NCBI GenBank assembly: GCA_036395115.1
Contig: DASWDU010000016.1
Span: 1 to 64,000, forward strand
Length of the DNA stretch: 64,000 nucleotides
Reading direction: 5' to 3'
Source: Thermoplasmata archaeon
GTDB taxonomy: Archaea > Thermoplasmatota > Thermoplasmata > RBG-16-68-12
Position 1 is the stretch's first letter. The number at the start of each line of letters is the position of its first letter. Below are positions 32,407 to 42,431 of this stretch, piece by piece. The position numbers were made by a program, and so were the translations under genes. Below the pieces are notes generated by a model. The model made no database searches. It worked only from the letters and a program-made list of their open reading frames with translations, and was not told the origin of the DNA.

Positions 32407-33825
32407 TCACCTCAGGTACACGTTGCGAAGGCGGATCGTCGGTCCACCCATGGCCGCGTCGAGCGCCTGACCCGGATCGGACTTGCCGCAGAATCCCGCC
32501 TCGAAATCGAGGTCCTTCCCCACAGCGTCGACGGCCGACCAAAAGGCGGGGGTCGTGAGCTCGATGACGGTCCCGCGGACCGGGTGCTTGATCTCCCCGT
32601 TCTCGACGAGGTACGCCTCCCGGCCCGCGTACTTCGCATTGTAGCGCTTGTCGTCGATGTTCCATTCCATGAAGCTCTTCATGTACACGCCGAACTTCAC
32701 CTCCTCGAGCATCTCGTCGACGGCGTAGTCCTTCGGCTCGACGAACGTGTTCGCCATCCGGACGATCGCCTCGACGTTGTAGTTGACCGCCCGCGAGGCG
32801 CCGTTGCTCCGGGTGCCGAGTGCCGCCGCCGTCTCCCGATTATGGAGGAACTCCGTCACGCGGCCCTCCTTGTACAGGTACCGCCGTCTCGCCCTGACGC
32901 CCTCGTCGTCAGTGGCGTAGTACGCGATCGCGTGCTCGACGGTCGGATCGTCGACAACGTTCACGAGGTCGGAGCCGACCCGCATCCCCGCGCCGTCCGG
33001 CGGGATGAACGACTTCCCTGCCTGGCTCGCCTCGCGCCCCAAGACGCGGTCCGCCTCGGTCGGATGGCCGCACGACTCGTGCGAGGCGATGCCGGCGACT
33101 TGCGGTCCCGCCACGAGGTCCATCTTCCCCTCGGGGGACTTCTTGCCTTCTTTCAGCGAGCGCTGCATGGAGCGGGCCTCTTCGACCACGCGGCGGCTCA
33201 GGTCCCACATTTGCACGCCTTCCCAACCGCCGGACCAGCCGTAGTTCCGGTGGGTCTGTTCCACGCCGCCTTCCGCCGTGACCGTGAGGAAGTAGAACGC
33301 CCGCAGCCGCGGGCTATACGACCGGATGCGGGATCCTTCCGAGTTCGCGAAATATTTGGAGATCCGGTTGCCGGTGAGCTGGAAGGTACGAGCCGGGATC
33401 TTGAGTCCGAGCGCGACGAGGTCCGCGTCGACCGACCGGATCTCCGCGATCTTCTCCTCGACCGAGACGTCTGCGAGTCTCTTCTGCTCCGGGACGGACC
33501 AGCTCATCGTGATCGCATCCTCGCGGGCGAAGACAATCCTCGATTTCCGTCGAGATGCTTTCGCGATCTTCACCGCGTCGTCGACGACTCCGCGCACGTC
33601 CGACTTCGTCAGGGAGTTCGTCGCCGCGAATCCGAGGGCGCCATCGACGAGGACCCGCACCCCGATCCCCCGATCGTCGCCGATGTAGAGGGCGTCTAGG
33701 ACGCCGTTCTTCAGGATGAACGACTCCTGCTCCTGGCCCTCGTACCGCCCCTCGGCGTACGAGGCCCCCCTCTTGGTCGCATGATCCACCGCAAAATCCA
33801 CGAGCTCCGAGCGATCGTCCTCCAT
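32407..33825 (-). CDS. tldD: TldD metallopeptidase
   Basis: 472 residues with the zinc motif ASHESCGHPTEADRVLG (HExxxH). Other landmarks are FILKNGVLDALYIGDDRGIGVRV near the N-terminus in part and VDYNVEA-like NYNVEAIVRMANTF later. The start ATG 33825 follows GGGGGAG with five bases spacing; nine residues upstream are open but not needed. The catalytic partner TldE follows after four bases. Together they probably form a heterodimeric peptidase. Confidence 0.95.
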   Translation of the reverse strand: MEDDRSELVDFAVDHATKRGASYAEGRYEGQEQESFILKNGVLDALYIGDDRGIGVRVLVDGALGFAATNSLTKSDVRGVVDDAVKIAKASRRKSRIVFAREDAITMSWSVPEQKRLADVSVEEKIAEIRSVDADLVALGLKIPARTFQLTGNRISKYFANSEGSRIRSYSPRLRAFYFLTVTAEGGVEQTHRNYGWSGGWEGVQMWDLSRRVVEEARSMQRSLKEGKKSPEGKMDLVAGPQVAGIASHESCGHPTEADRVLGREASQAGKSFIPPDGAGMRVGSDLVNVVDDPTVEHAIAYYATDDEGVRARRRYLYKEGRVTEFLHNRETAAALGTRSNGASRAVNYNVEAIVRMANTFVEPKDYAVDEMLEEVKFGVYMKSFMEWNIDDKRYNAKYAGREAYLVENGEIKHPVRGTVIELTTPAFWSAVDAVGKDLDFEAGFCGKSDPGQALDAAMGGPTIRLRNVYLR

Positions 33826-33897
33826 CGAGCTCCCCCGAAACGCGCCCGACAAAGCGGTCGGACGAATGAAGATATCGGCGGCGCGCGTCGGCCGACC

Positions 33898-33909
33898 AAA
33901 GGCTTATGA
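33898..33909 (+). promoter_or_regulatory. TATA box of srp19
   Basis: AAAGGCTTATGA is centred about 30 nt before the ATG at 33935, a leaderless arrangement. Confidence 0.5.
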
Positions 33910-33934
33910 CGGCGCCGCGATTCGGACGGCGCCC

Positions 33935-34219
33935 ATGCCGAAGGGAGACCGCCCGATCGTCCTGTATCCGGCGTACTTCGACCTGGGACGCTCACGGGAC
34001 GGCGGCCGACGGGTCGCGAAGCGGTGGGCCGTGGAATCGCCGACGGTGCAGGAGATCGCGACGGCCGCCAAGGTGCTCGGCCTCGAGCCAAAGATCGAGG
34101 ATGGAAAGGCGTTCCCTTCGACGCCGTGGCGGAAGGAGGGCCGCGTGCTCGTCCGGGCGGACTATTTCAAGACGTCGATCGTGCAGAAGGTCGCGCAGCG
34201 GATCAAGGAGGCCCGCTAG
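33935..34219 (+). CDS. srp19: Signal recognition particle protein SRP19
   Basis: 94 residues: IVLYPAYFDLGRSRDGGRRV, then SPTVQEIATAAKVLGLEP, FPSTPWRKEGRVLVR and SIVQKVAQRIKEAR. These match archaeal SRP19, which binds 7S RNA and helps SRP54 assemble. An upstream in-frame ATG at 33866 is rejected because the TATA box lies downstream of it. The gene is divergent from tldD. Confidence 0.95.
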   Translation: MPKGDRPIVLYPAYFDLGRSRDGGRRVAKRWAVESPTVQEIATAAKVLGLEPKIEDGKAFPSTPWRKEGRVLVRADYFKTSIVQKVAQRIKEAR

Positions 34220-34232
34220 GGCAGACCGCGGA

Positions 34233-34526
34233 TCAGCCGTGGTCCTGCCCGGTCCGGACGTCCTCCACGAGCCGCTTGCCCGACGAGACGAGGTCGACGG
34301 AATGGATCACGGCGCCGAGCTCCCGCAACGCCTCCTCGACGCTCGGGTAGTTGATCGCCGACCCTTCGATCGTCACCTTGACGCTCTCGGTCTCCTGGTC
34401 CACCTCGTCGAGCGTGAGGCTCACGCCGTCCACCCCCTTGAGGCCGCTTAGCCGGAGCGACATGTCCACGAGGGACGGCCTGTGGGGCTTCAGCACGTCC
34501 AGGACGATCCGCTTGATGTCGCTCAA
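34233..34526 (-). CDS. DUF211 family protein
   Basis: 97 residues: IKRIVLDVLKPHRPSLVDMS, LKGVDGVSLTLDEVDQETESV in part, and VEEALRELGAVIHSVDLVSSG. This is DUF211, a small archaeal ferredoxin-like-fold family seen as oligomers in structures, with no settled function. It follows the methionine aminopeptidase gene by about 60 bp in the same direction. Confidence 0.9.
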   Translation of the reverse strand: MSDIKRIVLDVLKPHRPSLVDMSLRLSGLKGVDGVSLTLDEVDQETESVKVTIEGSAINYPSVEEALRELGAVIHSVDLVSSGKRLVEDVRTGQDHG

Positions 34527-34586
34527 CCGAGGGCCGCTCCGAGGGACGGCGTCGATGGGGGCGTTCGACTATAAACGTTCCGTGGC

Positions 34587-35474
34587 TCACGCGGTCGTGA
34601 CTTCCGCGCCGTCCACGCCGACGATCACCGTATGCTCCGTCTGCGCGACGATCCCGCCGTCGACGTCGAGGAGGGCGGGGTACGTCATCACGGCGCCGCT
34701 GCGTACGAGCCGGTTCAGGAGGGCCGGCGCGCGCGGGTCGAGGCGATGCGCCCAACGTTCGGCGAACGGGAGCGTCTTGAACTCCCCCGACAACATCTGC
34801 AAGAAATCGTCCGGCGCCGCGTGGCCGTGCGCCTTCGGCCGGAGCACGCGGTAGATGTTCCCGCTCTTGCGGCCATCGACGTGACCCGCGCCAGCCGAGG
34901 CGAACGGCTCAATCGCGACGACTTCCCCGGCCTCGAGCACGTCGTGGCCGTGCGGCACGTTCGGGACGCTCTTCCCCGCATGCAGGACGTACCGCTCGAT
35001 CGTGTGCCCGGTCAGGTTTCGCACGGGTCGGTACCCGCCCGACTCGATCGCGCGCTGGATGCCTTCGCCGATGGCCTGCGTCGCGACGCCCCCGTGGACC
35101 GCTTCGATCGCGGTCTGCAACGCGAGTTCGGACGCCCGAATCAGCGTCGTCCAGTTCTGCGTCCCGACCTCGACCGTCACCGCGGTGTCCGCGATCCAGC
35201 CGTCGATGTGGGCGCCGAGATCCAGCTTGACGACGCTCCCACGCTGGAACCGGAGCGCGTCGTCGTGCGTCGGCGTGTAGTGGGCGGCGATGTCGTCGAT
35301 CGAGAGGCAGGTCGGGAACGCCGGACGCGCGCCGCGCTTGCGGAAAAGACCTTCCACCTCCTCCGCGACGTCGAGGAGGAGCGCGCCCTCCTTCACGAGC
35401 CCGACGGCGTGCTCGCGCGCCTCGCGCGAGATCCGGCCGGCCCGGAGCAGGGACTCGCGCGCGGAGGCGTCCAT
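34587..35474 (-). CDS. map: Methionine aminopeptidase, type II
   Basis: 295 residues. The five metal ligands are visible: two aspartates in VKLDLGAHIDGWIADTAVTV, His in NLTGHTIERYVLHAG, Glu in VVAIEPFAS and Glu in VAQTEHTVIV. The insertion between the last two ligands marks type II (archaeal/eukaryotic) enzymes. It removes the initiator methionine co-translationally. ATG 35474 starts four bases after the Sua5 gene stop; the longer frame overlaps that gene and is rejected. Confidence 0.96.
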   Translation of the reverse strand: MDASARESLLRAGRISREAREHAVGLVKEGALLLDVAEEVEGLFRKRGARPAFPTCLSIDDIAAHYTPTHDDALRFQRGSVVKLDLGAHIDGWIADTAVTVEVGTQNWTTLIRASELALQTAIEAVHGGVATQAIGEGIQRAIESGGYRPVRNLTGHTIERYVLHAGKSVPNVPHGHDVLEAGEVVAIEPFASAGAGHVDGRKSGNIYRVLRPKAHGHAAPDDFLQMLSGEFKTLPFAERWAHRLDPRAPALLNRLVRSGAVMTYPALLDVDGGIVAQTEHTVIVGVDGAEVTTA

Positions 35475-35478
35475 GGGG

Positions 35479-36099
35479 CTACGCCCCCGTCGGAAGGACC
35501 CCTTGCCTAAGGACCTTTGGCCGGTCGCCGGAGAGGTCGACGACGGTCGACTCGCCGCCGAGAGGCGTCGGGCCTCCGTCCACGTAGATGTCAACGTGGT
35601 CGCCGAGCTGCTCGCGCGCCTCCGGGCACGTCACCGGGGACGGCCGACCGTGGACGTTCGCGCTCGTCGACGTGATGGGGCCGTACGCCTTCGCGAGGAG
35701 GCGCGGGATCGGGTGGGCCGGGACGCGGATCGCAATCCGGCCGTCCGGTCCGACGATCGGCGCGGGCGCCTCCGGTGTGGCCCGCAGGACGACCGTGAAG
35801 GGGCCCGGGAGGTTCTTCGCGCAGAACGCCTCGGCGGTGGCCGACTTGGCGCCGAACCGGAACACGTCGGCGGGGTCAGCGATCGCAATGGAGATCGGCT
35901 GGTCCCGCGGACGGCCTTTCGCCGCGAAGACGCGATCCACGGCCGCCCGCTGGAACGGGTCCGCTCCGAGACCGTACACGGTGTCCGTGGGATGCACGAC
36001 GAGACCGCCGATCCGTAGGACCTCGCGGAGGCGGCCCAGCGCCGCGGCATCCAGGACGTACTTCGTGCCCAGCGACTGCGCGACGATCGTGACGGCCAC
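35479..36099 (-). CDS. L-threonylcarbamoyladenylate synthase (Sua5/YrdC)
   Basis: 206 residues. LRIGGLVVHPTDTVYGLGAD, the KGRPRDQPISIAI motif, PGPFTVVLRA and ITSTSANVHGRPSPVTC are the YrdC-fold signatures. It makes the threonylcarbamoyl-AMP precursor for t6A at position 37 of ANN-decoding tRNAs. The length equals YrdC without the Sua5 C-terminal domain. The start is GTG 36099. It is coupled to map downstream. Confidence 0.95.
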   Translation of the reverse strand: MAVTIVAQSLGTKYVLDAAALGRLREVLRIGGLVVHPTDTVYGLGADPFQRAAVDRVFAAKGRPRDQPISIAIADPADVFRFGAKSATAEAFCAKNLPGPFTVVLRATPEAPAPIVGPDGRIAIRVPAHPIPRLLAKAYGPITSTSANVHGRPSPVTCPEAREQLGDHVDIYVDGGPTPLGGESTVVDLSGDRPKVLRQGVLPTGA

Positions 36100-36138
36100 G
36101 GTCGCGCAAGGGCGGTCCGCCTAAAGGCTTTCACGGCC

Positions 36139-36624
36139 TCAGAGATACAGCAGATAGGCGAGCGTGACCGAGGCGTCCCGCGACGGAGCGTAGGCCTCGA
36201 GGCGCATGCCCCGAGCCTGCAGGAGCTTCGGTACGATCGCCCGCGTGAACGGAGCCGAGTCCTCGGACCGAGATACCTCCTCGATCGGAAGGAAGGCGGC
36301 CTCGCTCACCTCCCCGCCATCCGCCCGCGGCTCTCCGGATTCGTAGGCCATCGAGAAGATCAAGAACGTGTCGTTCGCCGTCGCGGTGACGCGGTTCCGG
36401 ACGCCGACGAGGGCGTCTGCGCGGCCCACGACCGCCGTCTCCTCGCGGACCTCCCGCTCGACGGCCTGAGCGACCGACTCGCGCGGCTCGACATATCCGG
36501 ACGGGATCGTCCAAAGACCTTTCGCGGGGCCGTACGTCCGACGCACGAGGAGCAAGCCGCCTTCTCGGATCAGAAACGCGCCAACGCCGACCGTGATGGG
36601 GAGGGACGCGACGTCCAGGGCCAT
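36139..36624 (-). CDS. Nudix hydrolase
   Basis: 161 residues. The Nudix box is GYVEPRESVAQAVEREVREE followed by TAV, so the usual final glycine is threonine; the catalytic REVREE glutamates are intact. VGVGAFLIREGGLLLVRR and KGLWTIPSGYVE frame it. Substrate specificity cannot be read from the sequence; NADH/NDP-sugar or mutT-like roles are possible. It is divergent from the S9 peptidase gene. Confidence 0.9.
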   Translation of the reverse strand: MALDVASLPITVGVGAFLIREGGLLLVRRTYGPAKGLWTIPSGYVEPRESVAQAVEREVREETAVVGRADALVGVRNRVTATANDTFLIFSMAYESGEPRADGGEVSEAAFLPIEEVSRSEDSAPFTRAIVPKLLQARGMRLEAYAPSRDASVTLAYLLYL

Positions 36625-36652
36625 GGGGCCGGCGAAGGGATTCGGGGAGATG

Positions 36653-36662
36653 GCTTTTATGC
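36653..36662 (+). promoter_or_regulatory. TATA box of S9 peptidase gene
   Basis: GGCTTTTATG lies about 38 nt upstream of the ATG at 36696, between the divergent Nudix and peptidase genes. Confidence 0.5.
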
Positions 36663-36695
36663 CCGCCGCGGACTTCCGGCTTCCTCGGTGGCACG

Positions 36696-38495
36696 ATGGG
36701 GAGGACCGTCACCTTCACGCCCGGTCGCTTCCTGCGCAAAATCTGGCAGCTGGGCAATTTCGATGTCTCGCCGGACGGCCGGAGCTTCGCGTACGCCGCG
36801 AACAAGCGAGAGCAGTGGTCCGTCTACCTGATGGACCTACGGACGAAGCGCGAGCGGATCCTCGTGAAGTCCGAGCAGTCCGTCGTGAATCCCGAGTTTT
36901 CGCCGGACGGCCGCTCGCTCGCGGTGCAATCCGATTTCGAGGGGGACGAGAACTACAACGTCTACGTCGTATCCGTGAAGGGGACGGGCGTCCGCAAGAT
37001 CACGGACACCCGATTCGACAGTTCGTTCCCCCGGTGGTCGCCCGACGGCACGAAAATCGCGTTCGTCTCGAACCGAGACGGGGACCGCGACAATGTGTTC
37101 GCCGTCGACGCCGCGGGAGGAGACGCGAAGCAACTCACGGACGTGGACGACATCGTGACGGAGATCGCGTGGCGCCCCGATGGCCGGAGCCTGGCCTTTT
37201 CCGCCGGCGTCGGACTGCACGACTACGTCGGGATCGTCGACATCACCGGGCGGATGGAGAAGCTCGTCGCCTTCCCCGAGTCCGAGAGCTCGATCGGCGG
37301 CGACGTCGGTCGTCCGCGGCCGTGGTCGCCCGACGGCCGGGAGCTCGCGTTCGTCTCGAACGTCCACGACCACCTCGACATCGGCGTGCTAGACCTCGAG
37401 ACCCGCGCGGTGCGGTGGCTCGTCGAGAACCGCTGGGACAAGACGATGCCCGTGTGGTCTCTCGACGGCCGGCGCATCGCGTTCCTCGAGAACCACGACG
37501 GGAACATCCGGCTGAAGTCCGTGAGCCGCGGAGGCCCCGAATCCGTCGCCGAGTCTCCGGCAAGCGGGTCGGCGTTCCGGCCGCTCTGGTCGCCGGACGG
37601 AGGGACCCTGTTCTACCTGCAATCGAACTTCCTGCGTCCGGAGCGGTTCGTCGCGCGGCGGGGACCGCGGACGACGCGCCTCATCGAGAGTGTGCGGACG
37701 GCCCTTCCGGCAAGGGAACTCGCGGACGGGAAGCTCGTGTGGTACCCGACGTTGGACGCCCGCAAGATCCCCGCGTGGCTGTTCGTGCCGCCGGCCCGCC
37801 GCTCGCGCCACGCGGCCCTCGTGTGGCCGCACGGCGGCCCGGAGTCCCAGACGGTCAACGAATGGTACATCCGGCCGCAGCTCCTCGTCGCCCAAGGCTT
37901 CACGGTCCTCGCCCCGAACTACCGCGGCGGGACGGGCTACGGCCGCGCCTGGCGTCGGCTCAGCGACCACGACCTCGGCGGAGCGGACATGCAAGACATC
38001 ATCGCCGGAGGGCGGTGGCTCGTGGAAAACGGCTACTGCCGTCCGGACCGGCTCGGGATCATCGGTGGGAGCTACGGTGGATACGCGGTCGCCCATTGCC
38101 TCGAGCAGGCCCCGGAGCTGTGGAGCGTCGGCGTGAGCATCGTCGGCTACTTCAACTGGACGACCGCGACGACGAACGAGCGCGGGTACCTCCAGCGATA
38201 CGACCGACAGAAGATGGGCCACCCGGACGAAGACGCGGACCTCTTCCGGAAGCTTTCGCCGATCTTCTACCTGGACCGGATCCGGGCGCCGGTGCTCTTC
38301 ACGGGCGGCGCGCACGACCCCCGCTGTCCCGTGACGGAGGCGAGGGCCATGGTCGAGGCGATGAAACGGATGCGCAAGGTCGTCGACTATCTCGAGTTCC
38401 CCGACGAGGGACATGCGCCCCGCAAGGTCTCGAACCAGATCGTGCTGTACGAACGCGTGATCGACTGGTTGACGCGATATCTGCCGGACGCGTGA
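36696..38495 (+). CDS. S9 family prolyl oligopeptidase / acylaminoacyl peptidase-like
   Basis: 599 residues. The N-terminal about 330 residues form a WD40/TolB-like beta-propeller with repeated FSPDGRSLA and WSPDGRELAF units. The C-terminal alpha/beta-hydrolase domain has nucleophile Ser in LGIIGGSYGGYAV, Asp in GGAHDPRCPVTEA and His in FPDEGHAPRK. No signal peptide is evident, so a cytoplasmic role in peptide turnover is likely. Confidence 0.94.
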   Translation: MGRTVTFTPGRFLRKIWQLGNFDVSPDGRSFAYAANKREQWSVYLMDLRTKRERILVKSEQSVVNPEFSPDGRSLAVQSDFEGDENYNVYVVSVKGTGVRKITDTRFDSSFPRWSPDGTKIAFVSNRDGDRDNVFAVDAAGGDAKQLTDVDDIVTEIAWRPDGRSLAFSAGVGLHDYVGIVDITGRMEKLVAFPESESSIGGDVGRPRPWSPDGRELAFVSNVHDHLDIGVLDLETRAVRWLVENRWDKTMPVWSLDGRRIAFLENHDGNIRLKSVSRGGPESVAESPASGSAFRPLWSPDGGTLFYLQSNFLRPERFVARRGPRTTRLIESVRTALPARELADGKLVWYPTLDARKIPAWLFVPPARRSRHAALVWPHGGPESQTVNEWYIRPQLLVAQGFTVLAPNYRGGTGYGRAWRRLSDHDLGGADMQDIIAGGRWLVENGYCRPDRLGIIGGSYGGYAVAHCLEQAPELWSVGVSIVGYFNWTTATTNERGYLQRYDRQKMGHPDEDADLFRKLSPIFYLDRIRAPVLFTGGAHDPRCPVTEARAMVEAMKRMRKVVDYLEFPDEGHAPRKVSNQIVLYERVIDWLTRYLPDA

Positions 38496-38500
38496 CCCGG

Positions 38501-39586
38501 TCAGACGAGGGACCGGACCGCGTCGAGCAGGCGGTCGACGATGTCCGGTTCCGCCTGCGTGCCCATCGTGCCAATCCGGATCGTCCGGCCGCGGAGCGGT
38601 CCGAGCCCGCCCGAGATGGTGATGCCGTGCTCCGCCTGGAGGCGCTTCACGAGTGCACTGGCGTCGATTCCTTGCGGGGGCGTCATGCACGTCACGGTAT
38701 TCGAGACGAGGTCCGGCGGGGCGAGCGGCGCGAATCCTAGATCCGCGAGGCCGTCCCGGAGTCGGGCGGAGGCCTTCGCGTGACGGGCGTAGCGGGCGTC
38801 GAGGCCTTCCTCCTTCACGAGCACGAGCGCGCGGTGGAACGCGTAGAACAGGTTCGAGGAGACCGTCGTTGGCGTGGGATGCCACTCGCCCCACTCGCGT
38901 GCGTACCGCTCCCAGGTGAAGAGGTTCAGGTACCAGCCCTCCGCGCCTTTCGGATCGGTCGCCTCCCAGAGCGACGGTGCGACGGTGACCGGCGTGATCC
39001 CCGCCGGTGCTGCGAGGCATTTCTGGGACGCGCCGAACGCCGCGTCGACGCCGATCGCGGCCGCCGGCAGGCGGATGCCCCCGAGCGACGAGACCGCGTC
39101 GACGACGACGAATGCGCCGACCGCGTGCGCGGCCTCGACGATCGGCTCAAGGCGGTTCGTGACGCCCGTGGAGGTCTCGTTGTGGACGAGGGCGACGGCC
39201 TTCGTCGGCGACTTCAGCGCACTCCGCAGCCCGTCGAGGTCCGGCCCGGAGCCCCAGGGCGAGGCGACGACGTCCGCCTTGACTCGGTGCGTCAGGAGGA
39301 CCTCTCGGATCCGATCCCCGAAGAAGCCGTTGGACACGACCACCACGCGATCGCCCGGACGCAGGAACGTGTAGGCGAGCGACTCAAGGCCCGTGTGGCC
39401 GGGTCCGGCGAGCGGGAACACCCGGTGGTCGGGGGCGGACCAGAGGTACCTCATCAGGGAGAGGGTCTCGGTGAACGTCTGGACCCACGCGTCGCCGTAG
39501 TGAGGGAGCGCCGGCTTCGCGAATTCCTCGAGGACCCGGGGATGCAGAGGCACGGGACCCGGTATCAACAGGAGACCCGGATCCAT
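38501..39586 (-). CDS. Class V aminotransferase (alanine-glyoxylate / serine-pyruvate type)
   Basis: 361 residues. The opening LLIPGPVPLHPRVLEEF, PLAGPGHTGLESLAYTFLRPG, VDAVSSLGGIRLP and the Schiff-base lysine in FGASQKCLAAPAG are typical of serine-pyruvate/alanine-glyoxylate aminotransferases. In archaea such enzymes act on serine, alanine or phosphonate-like donors. It is convergent with the S9 peptidase gene, five bases apart. Confidence 0.92.
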   Translation of the reverse strand: MDPGLLLIPGPVPLHPRVLEEFAKPALPHYGDAWVQTFTETLSLMRYLWSAPDHRVFPLAGPGHTGLESLAYTFLRPGDRVVVVSNGFFGDRIREVLLTHRVKADVVASPWGSGPDLDGLRSALKSPTKAVALVHNETSTGVTNRLEPIVEAAHAVGAFVVVDAVSSLGGIRLPAAAIGVDAAFGASQKCLAAPAGITPVTVAPSLWEATDPKGAEGWYLNLFTWERYAREWGEWHPTPTTVSSNLFYAFHRALVLVKEEGLDARYARHAKASARLRDGLADLGFAPLAPPDLVSNTVTCMTPPQGIDASALVKRLQAEHGITISGGLGPLRGRTIRIGTMGTQAEPDIVDRLLDAVRSLV

Positions 39587-39659
39587 TTGAATCGTTCAAG
39601 GATGGGTTCGACGCTACTTCAAGCTGTCCCGACACGCTGTGTCACGGGTCGCCGCCGGC

Positions 39660-42173
39660 TCAGTCGCGGATCCCTTCCTCCGACACGCTGAAGACCGCCT
39701 CGGCCTCGGGAAGGCTCGGGGAGTCGATCAGACGGGCAATCCGCTTGCCGCCCTTCGACTTGCGGAGATAGACGCGGAACGTCGCGCTGTGGCCGACGAT
39801 GTGACCGCCAATCGGCCTCGTGGGGTCTCCGAAGAACGCGTCCGGCTTCGCATGGACCTGGTTCGTGACGTAGACGACGGCGTTGTGGATGTCTCCGAAC
39901 CGCATCAACTCGTGGATGTGCTTGTTCAGGAGTTGTTGGCGCTCCGCCAAGACGCCACGACCGATGTACTCGGCGCGGAAGTGCGCCGTCAGCGAATCGA
40001 TCACGATGAGACGAATCGGGAAGTCCTGTGTCAGCTCCTGGGCCTTCTCGACAAGGAGCATTTGGTGGTGGCTGTTGAACGCGCGAGCAACATGAATGCG
40101 CTTCAGGATTGCGTCCGCGTCGAGCTCGAGGGCGTCCGCCATATGGCGGATGCGTTCCGGCCGGAACGTCTGTTCCGTGTCGATCCAGACCGTGTCGCCG
40201 TTCAGCCCGCCGTCGTCCTCGGGCCGCGTGACGTTCACCGCGAGCTGGTGCCCGAGCTGGGAGTTGTGCATGAAGGTCGGGACTGATCCGCCGACGAATG
40301 CGTGACCATCCGGGACCACGAAGTCGTACACCCAGTCGTCATAGGGACGAATCTCAATCGACACGATTTCGTCCCAAGCCATCGCATGGATGTTGCTGAT
40401 CTGGGGAAATGCTTCCTCGAGGAGGCGCAGCCGATCGGTGATTCGAGGCAGTAGCGCCTCCCGCAGGCGACGCCGTAGTGTCGTATCTTTTGGCAATCCG
40501 CGCCAGAGATAGTTTCGCAGGGCGGACGGCGAAAGCCCGAGATTGGCAGCGAGGCTTTCGTATGGGAAGGGTATGAGATCCACGAGCTCGTTGAACTCCT
40601 GACTTGTGAGCCCGTCCAAGGTCTCGGCCAGGCTCTGGGCCTTCCGTAGCCTCTCGCGTCCCGTCAAAAACTCGTGGACGATCCGGCGGAAGGTAACGTC
40701 ATTGATTGTCTTCCCTTCATAGCGACTCCGCGTCAAAACGTGATAGAACGTCTCCGCCTCGTTCGCTGCTCTGCCAATTGCCTTCCGGCGCCGGCCACGA
40801 TTTCCTCCGAGTGTTTTCCGATAGGTCAGCGCAAGAAATTGGGGAATCCGTGTGGGATACCCGTGCGATGAGTTGCGGGTCCGAAACGCGGGAATCTTTT
40901 TCGTCAACATCGGGATCTGCAGTCCATCCCGGCCGAAGCCGACAACAAAGACCACGAAGTAGGTGGCCCCGTCGACAACCTTCTCGCTCCGCGTCACGCG
41001 GACCCCGAGCCGCCCGAAGAGGTACGCCAAGTCGGTAGCCAAGCCGGAACTCTTCGTGGTCGCGCTAACGATCTTCTCCTCAATGGAGCCGTCGCCGTCG
41101 AGGTAACCGGCGAGAAAGCTTCGGACGACCTCCTCGCTTCCCGAGAGAACATCCATCGGGGCCCGTTTGGTCCCCGCCCGAGACCGCGCTAGGCTGCCGA
41201 GGAACGCCACGGTCGGTCGGCGGAAAAAGACAACCCTCACATGTGGTGCCGATCCATGCGGGCGGACCCGTGGCGAGTAGCCGAAACGTCTCCCGACGTA
41301 CGCCTGAACCCAGTCAATGATTCGTTGGTCGGCGTTGCACAGAGAAACGGGGTTCGCGGTGCCCTCTGCGACGAACAGCCCAAGGAAATACGCATCGTCC
41401 TCCGAGAGACCACCTCCCTCAATCGTAATCGATTTCGGCCCCGCGACAGGGTCGCCAGCAGAGAGTTTTGCAGCCGGCACCCATTGGACCCCTTGATCGG
41501 TAACCGTGAGAAACCGATGGGCTCCCGTGACTTCGAAAAGGGCTCCACGTGATGTGCGAATGCGATACACCTCGTGAGCACGCTCTCGATAGATGGCGCT
41601 CGCTGCAGTAAGACCGAACCCCGTTGAGGGAAGACCTAGAACCTGTACGGGGGCGCCAGGAACCACAAATCCGTCGTCCAAGGGGGTCTCACCATACGAT
41701 CGGGCGTACTTCTCGTAAACGTCCTCGATGGGTTCGATGTGAGGATGTCGGTCATTAAGATAGAGGACCATGCTATTCCTTGTCACGCACTTTCCGCTGC
41801 CAAACTCGCCATACATTTCGGTGATCGCCTGCGTCTCGAGGCCGCCGCCGAGCAGCTCGTCGAGGGCCTTCGAGCACGTCGTGAGCTTCGCGACGGACTT
41901 ACGCCGCTCCAGGATCACGTCCCCGGTCTCGAAGCCGCCGATGTCGACGGCCTCCCGGGCCGCGATGATGATCTTCTGGGCAACGTTCGTACCGATTTCG
42001 GCGGCGTCCGCGACCATCGTGGGCGAGGCGACTGCCAGTCCCATCAGGTCCGTGAACCCGGCCTCGCGCAGCTTCTCCGCCGTCGCGGGGCCTACCCCGG
42101 GAAGTTCCTCGATCGACTTGACCGCACTGACCGCAATGGCCACCTTTTCACCCTTCTTCTCATCCTTGGCCAT
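39660..42173 (-). CDS. radA: DNA repair and recombination protein RadA with intein
   Basis: 837 residues as encoded. The N-extein (1-128) has the helix-hairpin-helix [20 protein letters not shown] and ends inside Walker A at MYGEFGSGK. The C-extein (200 residues) resumes [16 protein letters not shown], with Walker [17 protein letters not shown]2 region and [20 protein letters not shown]. Spliced RadA would be 328 residues, normal for archaea. It catalyses homologous strand exchange. The intein interrupts the ATP-binding loop, so splicing is essential for activity. Confidence 0.97.
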   Translation of the reverse strand: MAKDEKKGEKVAIAVSAVKSIEELPGVGPATAEKLREAGFTDLMGLAVASPTMVADAAEIGTNVAQKIIIAAREAVDIGGFETGDVILERRKSVAKLTTCSKALDELLGGGLETQAITEMYGEFGSGKCVTRNSMVLYLNDRHPHIEPIEDVYEKYARSYGETPLDDGFVVPGAPVQVLGLPSTGFGLTAASAIYRERAHEVYRIRTSRGALFEVTGAHRFLTVTDQGVQWVPAAKLSAGDPVAGPKSITIEGGGLSEDDAYFLGLFVAEGTANPVSLCNADQRIIDWVQAYVGRRFGYSPRVRPHGSAPHVRVVFFRRPTVAFLGSLARSRAGTKRAPMDVLSGSEEVVRSFLAGYLDGDGSIEEKIVSATTKSSGLATDLAYLFGRLGVRVTRSEKVVDGATYFVVFVVGFGRDGLQIPMLTKKIPAFRTRNSSHGYPTRIPQFLALTYRKTLGGNRGRRRKAIGRAANEAETFYHVLTRSRYEGKTINDVTFRRIVHEFLTGRERLRKAQSLAETLDGLTSQEFNELVDLIPFPYESLAANLGLSPSALRNYLWRGLPKDTTLRRRLREALLPRITDRLRLLEEAFPQISNIHAMAWDEIVSIEIRPYDDWVYDFVVPDGHAFVGGSVPTFMHNSQLGHQLAVNVTRPEDDGGLNGDTVWIDTEQTFRPERIRHMADALELDADAILKRIHVARAFNSHHQMLLVEKAQELTQDFPIRLIVIDSLTAHFRAEYIGRGVLAERQQLLNKHIHELMRFGDIHNAVVYVTNQVHAKPDAFFGDPTRPIGGHIVGHSATFRVYLRKSKGGKRIARLIDSPSLPEAEAVFSVSEEGIRD
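40263..41789 (-). mobile_element. RadA intein with LAGLIDADG homing endonuclease
   Basis: 509 residues from Cys129 to Asn637 of the precursor, followed by Ser+1. Block A is [13 protein letters not shown], block [13 protein letters not shown], block [17 protein letters not shown] and block G VPTFMHN. The two dodecapeptide motifs of the endonuclease are [11 protein letters not shown] and [15 protein letters not shown], so the first has Glu in place of the usual final acidic site context, and both keep an acidic residue. Codon use is less GC-rich than the exteins, suggesting more recent acquisition. Confidence 0.95.
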
Positions 42174-42431
42174 CCTTAAGGCGGTAACACAGGGGGGTGG
42201 GTGAAACTATCGTTTTTTGAGGCACCCGATGCGGTGCGAATTGGACTCGGCTCGCGGCCGGCGAAGAGCCACAATCGTGTTCCATAGCGGAGGCCAGCGT
42301 AGTCCGGAATTGCCTGGTACGTCGTGGATTCGGCCGGGAGACAAGCCAAAATCGATCCTCTGTGGGACAGAGTCGCTTTGCCTCGCAGAGAATCGAGTTC
42401 GACCTATCGCGGGACCTCTTTCCATCTCGGC

